Part shown: one piece after another, positions 56,876-64,000 of the stretch
How the letters are laid out: each line of letters begins with the position of its first letter
Numbering within the stretch: position 1 is the first letter of the stretch
DNA from: Candidatus Bathyarchaeota archaeon
GTDB lineage: Archaea; Thermoproteota; Bathyarchaeia; Bathyarchaeales; Bathycorpusculaceae
Direction: 5' to 3'
Length of the DNA: 64,000 bases
Assembly (NCBI GenBank): GCA_017883615.1
Contig: JADGNF010000007.1
Span: 1 to 64,000 of the forward strand
Made by a program: the position numbers and the translations under genes
The notes under the pieces: generated by a model
Told to the model about the DNA's origin: nothing
Database searches by the model: none
The model's input: only the letters and a program-made list of their open reading frames with translations

Positions 56876-57766
56876 TTATTCGGTTAGGTAGTTGATGATC
56901 TTTCCGTAAAGGTCTTTGTCTTTGCGGTCTTCGTAGCCAGCGTATATGCTTGGGTTATCGTTAACTTCCACCACAACATACTCACCGTCAACTTCTTTGA
57001 TATCGACGCCGTAAAGTCCCTTGCCCACGACGCTGCACGCCTTCAAAGCAGCCTCCCTGAGCCGCTGCGGAATCGTTTCCTTTTTGAGTGCGACTGTTCT
57101 GCCCCAAACGATGGTGGGTTTGCCTCTGAGTTTCGCACCGTGTTTCCATCTGCCCTTAGGAATCATGTACTTGCACACATACAAGACATCGTTGTTGAGG
57201 ACGCCAACGCGCCAATCGAACTCTGTTGGAGTGAATTTCTGGATGGCGAGCACGTCGGATTTTTTGAAGAATCGTTTGCAGACGTCGCGGAAGTTGGTTT
57301 CGCAAGCTGCTTTTTCGACGTATTTGCTAAAGCTTGTGTAGGGTGCTTTGATTACGACTGGTTTGCCGAATTCTTCGAATATATCGTTGATTTTTTTGTG
57401 GTGCAGATCATCTTTGTTTAAGAAAACAGTTGGGATGCGAGGGACGTTGTATTTTTCGAAGAGTGCGTATTGGTGGATTTTGTTGCCACAGATGGTTATG
57501 GATTCTGGGTCGTCGATTACTTTTAAGCCCAGTTCCCAAGCCGTCTTCGAGACAACGTAAGCAGTGTTGAGCGGGTCGGTGGTTGCCCTGATAAAGACCG
57601 CGTCAAATTTGCGTACGTCAGAGATGTCTTCGCGGAAAAGAAAGTGGAATTCGTTGCCTTGTTTCTCTGCGGCACGTTTGAAGTTTTGAAGTGCGCCTTC
57701 TTCTCTGGGGTCAGAGAAATTATATTTTTCAACAAAACAGGCGATCCTAGACACCGAAGTGTTCAC
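56876..57766 (-). CDS. RimK-like ATP-grasp ligase
   Basis: 296 aa; FVIRATTDPLNTAY-type N-terminus, GKPVVIKAPYTSFSKYVEKA, KACSVVGKGLYGVDIKEVDGEYVVVEVNDNPSI. Confidence 0.9.
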   Translation of the reverse strand: MNTSVSRIACFVEKYNFSDPREEGALQNFKRAAEKQGNEFHFLFREDISDVRKFDAVFIRATTDPLNTAYVVSKTAWELGLKVIDDPESITICGNKIHQYALFEKYNVPRIPTVFLNKDDLHHKKINDIFEEFGKPVVIKAPYTSFSKYVEKAACETNFRDVCKRFFKKSDVLAIQKFTPTEFDWRVGVLNNDVLYVCKYMIPKGRWKHGAKLRGKPTIVWGRTVALKKETIPQRLREAALKACSVVGKGLYGVDIKEVDGEYVVVEVNDNPSIYAGYEDRKDKDLYGKIINYLTE

Positions 57767-58442
57767 CTTGCTCCGAAAGGAGCGAAACCTCTTTGGATAT
57801 CATCTGTAAATCTTGACCTGAAAGCTCATCCTTACCTACGGGTTGCAGCCCACAAAGATAAGCTTTTTCTCTCGTTCTCTGAATGTGCAGTTTACACATA
57901 GGTATCTTGAAGTGTTCATAGACTTTTTTGCAGATGTTTTGCGTCTGTAGATCATTGGTTTGGCATTTTCCGAAGAAGGTTTTGATTGAAAAGATTTCGC
58001 CTTGGAGCGGCTGGGCGCAGACGGCGAATTTGTAGTTCATACCAAGGCTTTTCATGGCGCGGTAGAGCGCGCTTTTGTTGTTTGCGGTTTTGTAGCCGTC
58101 GTAAATAAAGGGGTTTACTGCGAATATGACGACGGGGAAGCCAAGTTCTGAAACGATTTTCTTCACAGAATCCGTCACGAGAGATGGTAGGGTCGGAATT
58201 CCTGCTCGTTCTGCACGGAGAAGCAGAATAGGGATTCTGCTGGAATCGATAATGTTTTCACAAGAGGGAATAACACGGTTGCCCAAAACCTCGGCATGGA
58301 GAGAAACGTAGTATCCTGTTTTGAGGTATCGATATTCGTTGTTGACATTGAGAATGGGTTCTTTGACCGTGGAATCTAGAAACGTTGCGGGGTTCATTAC
58401 TCGCGAATCGGTGGTTAGGTCGATGTTTGAGACGACCAACAC
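57747..58442 (-). CDS. RLAN-like (RimK-like ATP-grasp N-terminal) domain protein, stand-alone
   Basis: 231 aa; LVVSNIDLTTDSRVMNPATFLDS...NVNNEYRYLKTGYYVSLHAEVLGNRVIPS; overlaps downstream ATP-grasp gene by 20 nt. Confidence 0.8.
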   Translation of the reverse strand: MLVVSNIDLTTDSRVMNPATFLDSTVKEPILNVNNEYRYLKTGYYVSLHAEVLGNRVIPSCENIIDSSRIPILLLRAERAGIPTLPSLVTDSVKKIVSELGFPVVIFAVNPFIYDGYKTANNKSALYRAMKSLGMNYKFAVCAQPLQGEIFSIKTFFGKCQTNDLQTQNICKKVYEHFKIPMCKLHIQRTREKAYLCGLQPVGKDELSGQDLQMISKEVSLLSEQGEHFGV

Positions 58443-58640
58443 TAAAGTGACACCAGGTAATCGAACCCTCGTTATTCCAATGGACGTATTTAAGATTAAC
58501 TGTGCGCTCTTGTGGCGCCGAAAGCTCTATTTCAATCATGTTCGCAAGATATTTGTAGAAACATCAATGCGAAATATTGAGAACAAAAATTTTGACTTTT
58601 GGCTGCAAAAATGCTCTAAACCATCATAGGTTGGAACAGA

Positions 58641-58683
58641 CCAGGTCAACTGCGATTTTCTTCTATAACCCCCCTTATTTAAA
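58641..58683 (-). repeat. TATA/G-run repeat, copy B (inverted)
   Basis: ccaggtcaactgcgattttcttctataaccccccttatttaaa; reverse complement matches 54556-54598 with few differences. Confidence 0.7.
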
Positions 58684-59063
58684 GCCGCAACCCAACCCAA
58701 AAGAAAATCGCCTTTCCAAGGTTTGATCCTTCGTTGTTTTTTAGCTTAGAAAGGAATCTGATTGCATACCTTTAGCTAAGAATGTCTCTTGCTAATGGCA
58801 AAACATGCGGTTTAAGTATGCGGTTTTAGAGCAATTTTTCAAAATGAATCAAACTTGCCTCTTCAGGCGCACCAGCAATACCTGATTTGCCTGGAAACTC
58901 ACAGAAGTGTAATTGGAACAGATCGAAGTATAGCGCATGAGCATTCCTCCAATTTTTTGTGTTCTTCTTCCATAGGCACGTTTAAGATTTACTCTGCTAT
59001 AGACGCTTTCCAAGAAACACATGAAGCAAAGAGGAAACGTGTACGTACAAGCCCCTCGAAGTC

Positions 59064-60233
59064 ATGGGTCCAGAACACGAGTTTTCAATCGTCGACGATT
59101 GCTTAAGAGCCATTCCCTTCGCAGACAAAGTCATAAAAGACTACTGCGGGAAAATCATGAACTTCGTCGAACTGCCAAAATTCACTTTTGGCAAAGAAAT
59201 GCAGCTGCACGTCATGGAAATCAAAGCAAACCAGCCATTCCAGTCGCCCTTAGCATTTGAAAAAACAATGCAAAACGCAGTAGAGACCCTTTCGAGTTTT
59301 CTGCAGAAAAAATATCGCGCAAACCTGCTCGGCACAGGCATGCATCCCTTGATCAAACTAAATGAAACTGGCGTTTGGCCCCATCGACACAAGAAAATAT
59401 ACGACGAATACGCCAAAATTTTCAATCTTAAACAACATGGCTGGCTGAACATCCAAAGCTTCCATTTGAACCTTCCATACCAAAAAGAGACCGATGGCGT
59501 TCTTCTACATAACTTGCTTGCAAATATTTGCCCCTACTTGCCTGCGGTGGCGGCTTCTTCTCCCATCTATGAAGGTGCCTTCGGAGAAAACGTAGATAAC
59601 CGCTTAGCGTTTTACAAAATCAACCAACTTGGAGTGCCATCGGTTTCTGGAGATGTGGTTCCGGAGTATATTTCATCGTTCGACATGTACCGCAAAGATG
59701 TGATCGGAAGGTATTCGCGAGACCTGGAAAAAGCAGGCGCACCCGAATCGCTCCTTTTTAAGGAATGGGTTAATTCGCGGGGTGTAATTTTCCGCTTCGA
59801 CCGAGCCGCAATTGAAGTTCGTGTCATGGATGAGCAAGAATGCATAAAATCAGATGTCGCATTGAGCTGTTTAGTGCGCGCCACTCTTAGAGGTTTAATG
59901 TCGGCTGAACCCAACTTTCTGCCCCACAACCTTCTTGTGGAAGACTTCAATTCCGTCTTGGCGAATGGACTTAGCTCCCATGTGCAAAATCCCCATGGAC
60001 CAACCGCTCGGCACGTTTGCAAATACTTCTTGGACATTGCAACAATAAACGCAACCGAAGAAGAGAAACCATACCTTCAGCTGATTAAGAAAAGAATCGA
60101 TAATGGCAGTCTCTCGGACGTCATCAGGCGAGAGGTCGAAAAAAAATCGCAACACACGGATTTAATGGAAGCAATTGTTGACGTTTATTCAACGCTTATT
60201 AAGTGCCTCGCTACTAACCAACCCTATTTCTAA
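59064..60233 (+). CDS. GCS2-family carboxylate-amine ligase (glutamate-cysteine ligase-like)
   Basis: 389 aa; MGPEHEFSIVDDC, MEIKANQPFQSPL, GTGMHPLI, GWLNIQSFHLNLPY, RFDRAAIEVRVMDEQEC. Confidence 0.88.
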   Translation: MGPEHEFSIVDDCLRAIPFADKVIKDYCGKIMNFVELPKFTFGKEMQLHVMEIKANQPFQSPLAFEKTMQNAVETLSSFLQKKYRANLLGTGMHPLIKLNETGVWPHRHKKIYDEYAKIFNLKQHGWLNIQSFHLNLPYQKETDGVLLHNLLANICPYLPAVAASSPIYEGAFGENVDNRLAFYKINQLGVPSVSGDVVPEYISSFDMYRKDVIGRYSRDLEKAGAPESLLFKEWVNSRGVIFRFDRAAIEVRVMDEQECIKSDVALSCLVRATLRGLMSAEPNFLPHNLLVEDFNSVLANGLSSHVQNPHGPTARHVCKYFLDIATINATEEEKPYLQLIKKRIDNGSLSDVIRREVEKKSQHTDLMEAIVDVYSTLIKCLATNQPYF

Positions 60234-60253
60234 GCGTTCTGGAGGAAGCTTAC

Positions 60254-60802
60254 GTGCCTGAAGACAGAAACGGAAAAACATACTCATTCGATGTTTGCTC
60301 CGAGTGTAAACTGATTTGTTGTCAAGACGCAAATCCCCCCTTAACCGTTAACCGACGAAAGATTCTTGCCCAGTACCTTAAGGATCAAAAGATTCTTATC
60401 GTGGGCGATTTGTTTGCAGGGAACGATTACTCTTATCCTGCAACAGACGAGAATGCTATCTGCAAAATGTACGACAAGAAAACCCGAAAATGTTTGGCCC
60501 ACCCAGTTAAACCGGAGACTTGCAAGGCTGGCCCCATAACATTTGACATAAACTTGAAAACGGGCAAAGTCGAGTTTTATCTGAAAAAAGCCGACATATG
60601 TGCGTTCGCAGGAGTTCTCTACAAAAACAAAGCCTCCTTAAAGCAGCATCTGGAAGCAGCTAAGGAGGAAATTCTCCCATTGATAAATGGCCTTGAGGCG
60701 GAAGCACTAAAGGCTATACTCAAAATTCCTGAGCCTCAGACTCTCAAAGTTGATGAGGCCGATCTGCCAAAAGACGTTATGACAAAACTCGGGCTATTGT
60801 AA
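60254..60802 (+). CDS. YkgJ-like cysteine cluster protein
   Basis: 182 aa; CSECKLICCQDANPP...CKMYDKKTRKCLAHPVKPETCKAGPI; 20 nt after the GCS2 stop. Confidence 0.78.
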   Translation: MPEDRNGKTYSFDVCSECKLICCQDANPPLTVNRRKILAQYLKDQKILIVGDLFAGNDYSYPATDENAICKMYDKKTRKCLAHPVKPETCKAGPITFDINLKTGKVEFYLKKADICAFAGVLYKNKASLKQHLEAAKEEILPLINGLEAEALKAILKIPEPQTLKVDEADLPKDVMTKLGLL

Positions 60803-60883
60803 TCGAGTGCCAATTTTCTGCATCAAGTTAATAAGTCTCAAATTTAAACCTTAGATTTAGAAACCGTTTGGGAGAAAGGTTCA

Positions 60884-61435
60884 ATGCTATTGAAAGAGAT
60901 AGAGCGGAAAATGCTTTCCGAGCTTGTCAAGAATTCTAGGCGAAGCGACAGGGAACTGGCAAAAGCAATCGGTACCTCGCAGCCCACTGCTACTCGAATC
61001 AGGTCTAAACTTGAAAAAGAAGGGGTTATCAAGGAATATACGATAATTCCGAATTTAGGCAAAATCGGTTATTCAATTTTAGCTTTGACGTTTATGAAAC
61101 TCGATTTGAAGAATTCGTTGCCCTCCAGCGAGATCGTGAAATTCAGAGAAATTCACTATAACGCTATGTCAAAGAATCCGAGTGCTCTAATGCTGGTTAA
61201 ACGGGGAATGGGCTTAGGATACGATGCAGTCCTTATATCGCTTCATCAAGACTACGCTTCGTGTGACAAGTTCCGCGCCTTCATAAGACAAAACATGACT
61301 GATAGAATCAACGACATGGATACCTTCCTGATTAACCTTGAAGAGGAAGAAAACAGCCTACCCTTTAGTTTCGGCCTTTTAGCCTTGCAGATGTTGGCGT
61401 TGCCCTGTAAAGATAAAAACGGCATCCAAGAGTAA
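60884..61435 (+). CDS. Lrp/AsnC-type transcriptional regulator
   Basis: LLKEIERKMLSELVKNSRRSDRELAKAIGTSQPTATRIRSKLEKEGVIKEYTIIPN. Confidence 0.88.
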   Translation: MLLKEIERKMLSELVKNSRRSDRELAKAIGTSQPTATRIRSKLEKEGVIKEYTIIPNLGKIGYSILALTFMKLDLKNSLPSSEIVKFREIHYNAMSKNPSALMLVKRGMGLGYDAVLISLHQDYASCDKFRAFIRQNMTDRINDMDTFLINLEEEENSLPFSFGLLALQMLALPCKDKNGIQE

Positions 61436-61462
61436 CTTGAAAAACGAAGGTTTTCTTTTGAA

Positions 61463-61795
61463 TTAAAGAAATCCTGCTTCCCTCAGCTTAAGTGCTAATG
61501 CGATGTTGCCCTTAAACTGAACCTTCCCTGTGAAGAAGGCTTTCTCAGCACTTATCTTGTGATTGACAAGGTCTAAGTAGTCCTTCTCAGCCATTTTCAG
61601 CGCCAAATTAGGTTTTTGGTCCACGCCTTCTTTGACATTTAGCTTTTGATCTCTAATTGTAACTATCCAGTCACCGCCATTAGTGCCAGAAATGGTGACC
61701 TGCACAACAACATCCACGCCGGTAGCTTTGCTTGAGTTAAATCTTTGAGGCAAAATCTTCTCAAAAAAATCTTTAGGGGTTGCAGCTTCTGTCAT
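61463..61795 (-). CDS. SCP2 sterol-binding domain protein
   Basis: VQVTISGTNGGDWIVTIRDQKLNVKEGVDQKPNLALKMAEKDYLDLVNHKISAEKAFFTGKVQFKGNIALALKL. Confidence 0.88.
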   Translation of the reverse strand: MTEAATPKDFFEKILPQRFNSSKATGVDVVVQVTISGTNGGDWIVTIRDQKLNVKEGVDQKPNLALKMAEKDYLDLVNHKISAEKAFFTGKVQFKGNIALALKLREAGFL

Positions 61796-61801
61796 ACTTC
61801 T

Positions 61802-62575
61802 TCACCGTGTTCTAAACATGTCCTTTTCTTTAGGTCTAGTCAGTTCCTTTGCCGACACGATTTCTACAGGCTGATAAGGGTATCCCCTGATTATCGCGGC
61901 AGGTATCCCTTCGCTGGCTTGCCCGATTACAAGTTCTGCTGCAGACGCCAATTCGTCAGCGATGCAAGTTTGCTTGACGTGTAGCACGTAACCAAAGAGG
62001 TCTTTTTCGCCTCTACGATCACGGATTGGCTTAATTCCTGCAATGCCAATCACCACATTAATTTCTCCGTTACGCAAAGGACGCCCGTGAGTATCTGAAA
62101 CGAGGACAGCAACTTTGCAGCCGGTTAGCTTCTTTATCTCTTCTCTAATACTTCTTGCGGACTCATCTGGGTCGGCAGGAAGCAACGCGACGTTTCGGTC
62201 GCCCTTTACGTTTGATCTATCGACGCCCGCATTTGCACAGACCACGCCGTTCTTTGTTTCCACTATTAGGCTATTAGGTCCCATCCGGACAATTTCTTTA
62301 GTTTCCCGCAGAACAACCTCAACCATAGCCGGGTCTTTGCCGACTTTTGTGGCTATCTCAAACGCATAGGTTGAAGGCGCAACTTCGTCGAGGTTGACGA
62401 TGTTTCCTTCGGCTTTGGCTACCGCAACATGTGTGACTACTATTACATCGTTTTCCTGAATAGGCGTTCCTTGCTTTTCTGCTGCTTCATAGATGAGTTG
62501 TCCTATATTGTCGCCTTTCTGGAACAAAGGCAGCTTTTCTATGGCAATTACTTTAACTGGTTCCATGGCTGGCAC
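61802..62575 (-). CDS. cofE: Coenzyme F420-0:L-glutamate ligase
   Basis: GPNSLIVETKNGVVCANAGVDRSNV, LVSDTHGRPLRNGEINVVIGIAGIKPI, DELASAAELVIGQASEGIPAAIIRG. Confidence 0.94.
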   Translation of the reverse strand: MPAMEPVKVIAIEKLPLFQKGDNIGQLIYEAAEKQGTPIQENDVIVVTHVAVAKAEGNIVNLDEVAPSTYAFEIATKVGKDPAMVEVVLRETKEIVRMGPNSLIVETKNGVVCANAGVDRSNVKGDRNVALLPADPDESARSIREEIKKLTGCKVAVLVSDTHGRPLRNGEINVVIGIAGIKPIRDRRGEKDLFGYVLHVKQTCIADELASAAELVIGQASEGIPAAIIRGYPYQPVEIVSAKELTRPKEKDMFRTR

Positions 62576-62705
62576 TTCGTCTGAAGCATGTCTATGTGAA
62601 TGAAAACCTTAAGCCATGGCTTATGTAAACCTTACCCCTTCGGAGAAAAGGTAAGACGACAGATTTTTAAGTTCAACCTCATTATCTACTTTTCTCAGAG
62701 GAATC

Positions 62706-62984
62706 ATGATGGACTACGCTAAATTCGTTGAAATGGTTCCCCAGGATAAATGGGGGCTACTATCTGAACGACTAATCGGTGTTATTTTGGGCGCTAAGAA
62801 CGATAAGATCCCCAACAGCGTCGCGAACACCATACTTATGGACATGAAAAACGGCACTGCCAGCACAAAGAAAGGGCTAACTAATTTGATGGAAGTTGCA
62901 GTTGTGCTTGATGTCGAAAACACAATTATCTCATTGGGCGAGTTGAAAATGCTCAACGTAGCCGCCGAGATAATTCAAGGTTAA
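62706..62984 (+). CDS. Small conserved-looking protein upstream of mer
   Basis: 92 aa; ends 9 nt before the mer start. Confidence 0.6.
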   Translation: MMDYAKFVEMVPQDKWGLLSERLIGVILGAKNDKIPNSVANTILMDMKNGTASTKKGLTNLMEVAVVLDVENTIISLGELKMLNVAAEIIQG

Positions 62985-62993
62985 ACGGAGGAT

Positions 62994-63998
62994 ATGAAAA
63001 TGGCACTTAAATTTGGAATTGAATTCGTACCCAAAGACCCCTACTGGAAACTAGCCGCTTATGCCATGATAGCGGAAAACCAAGGGTTCAGCAACCTCTG
63101 GGTAACTGATCACTATGGCAACCGCAACGTCTACATCAGCCTCGCGGCAGCTGCCATGTACACAAACAAAATCACCTTTGGAACAGGCGTAACGAACCCA
63201 TGGATGATTAACCCTGTTATAACAGCACAAGCCATAGCAACCCTCAACGAACTTGCTCCGGGAAGGGTTGTGTTAGGCATTGGAGCAGGCGACAAAACCA
63301 CGCTGGAAGCAGTCGGCGTCGAAATGGGCAAACCAATGGCCGCCGTTAGCGAAACCATAACTCTCTTCCGCAAACTTATCGCGGGCGAAACCGTTGCCTT
63401 CCAAGGCGAAGTCTTCAAGACGGCAGGTGCCAAATTTAACTTCAAAATTAAGAACAAGATCCCCGTCTATGTCGGCGCGCAAGGACCCAAGATGTTGGAG
63501 ATGGCTGGCAAAATCGGCGATGGAATCCTAGTAAATGCAAGCCACCCAAGCGACATAGCTTTCGCCGTTAAGATGGCTGGCGAAGGTATGAAGCAGGTTG
63601 GCAAAAAACCTGAAGACGTCGACATCGCAGCATACACTTCGTTTAGCGTCAACGAAGACCCTAAGAAAGCGGCCAAAGCAGCCGCGCCAGTTGTAGCCTT
63701 CATCGTTGCAGGTAGCCCAGCACCAGTGCTCGAAAAACATAACATTAACCCCGCCAAAGCTGACGAAATCCGCGCCGCCCTTAAAGTCGGAGACTTCCCC
63801 AAAGCCATCGGAGCCGTCACTCCAGACATGATTAACGCTTTCAGTATCTGCGGCACCCCTGAAATATGCATCGAGAAAATCGCTGCACTCAAGAAACTCG
63901 GCATAGGGCAATTCGTCGTCGGCTCACCTGTAGGGCAAAACGTGAAGCAATCCATTGACCTCATCGGCCAAAAGATTATTCCGCAATTCCAAAACTAA
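62994..63998 (+). CDS. mer: F420-dependent 5,10-methylenetetrahydromethanopterin reductase (LLM family)
   Basis: 334 aa; MALKFGIEFVPKDPYWKLAAYAMIAENQGFSNLWVTDHYGNRNVY, VLGIGAGDKTTLEAVG, DGILVNASHPSD. Confidence 0.92.
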   Translation: MKMALKFGIEFVPKDPYWKLAAYAMIAENQGFSNLWVTDHYGNRNVYISLAAAAMYTNKITFGTGVTNPWMINPVITAQAIATLNELAPGRVVLGIGAGDKTTLEAVGVEMGKPMAAVSETITLFRKLIAGETVAFQGEVFKTAGAKFNFKIKNKIPVYVGAQGPKMLEMAGKIGDGILVNASHPSDIAFAVKMAGEGMKQVGKKPEDVDIAAYTSFSVNEDPKKAAKAAAPVVAFIVAGSPAPVLEKHNINPAKADEIRAALKVGDFPKAIGAVTPDMINAFSICGTPEICIEKIAALKKLGIGQFVVGSPVGQNVKQSIDLIGQKIIPQFQN

Positions 63999-64000
63999 AC

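Noticed and set aside
58855-59106. 83 aa ORF upstream of GCS2
   Set aside because: Runs out of frame into the GCS2 gene; composition not convincing

Overview
Gene-dense archaeal chromosomal window. Gene content suggests a TACK/Bathyarchaeia-like lineage, which is an inference from content only. Main blocks: (i) a truncated Fae-Hps gene at the left edge with an N-terminal HTH-like extension; (ii) a large replication/translation supercluster at about 4-21 kb (TFS, PCNA, PriL, PriS, Gins51, L44e, S27e, an aIF2-alpha remnant, Nop10, PAC2, MCM, Gins23, RFC-L, RFC-S); (iii) tRNA-modification and RNA genes (translin, Taw1, RpoP, Trm5, Trm112); (iv) a sugar-nucleotide cluster, GMP synthase, Lrp, serine acetyltransferase and tRNA-Leu(GAG); (v) a radical-SAM/SPASM cassette with a translationally coupled 30-codon ORF and an ABC-2 transporter; (vi) a five-gene HoxEFUYH-type NiFe hydrogenase; (vii) ArgRS, an HDAC-like protein, a ferredoxin, a PEF-type sorted protein (an archaeosortase lies at 11 kb), and an ArsR, zinc-ribbon and Met/Gly-rich protein module; (viii) two deoxyhypusine synthase paralogues and an RLAN, ATP-grasp, GCS2 and YkgJ amide-ligase cluster; (ix) CofE and Mer. 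Highest-interest observations: the radical-SAM/mini-ORF cassette, the RLAN/ATP-grasp/GCS2 ligase cluster, the truncated aIF2-alpha, HTH-Fae-Hps, a UDP-sugar dehydrogenase homologue lacking its catalytic Lys and Cys motifs, a decayed Hsp20 copy, and two families of G/C-run intergenic repeats. No CRISPR array, rRNA or recognisable transposon was seen. All calls come from reading motifs by eye; no database search was run.
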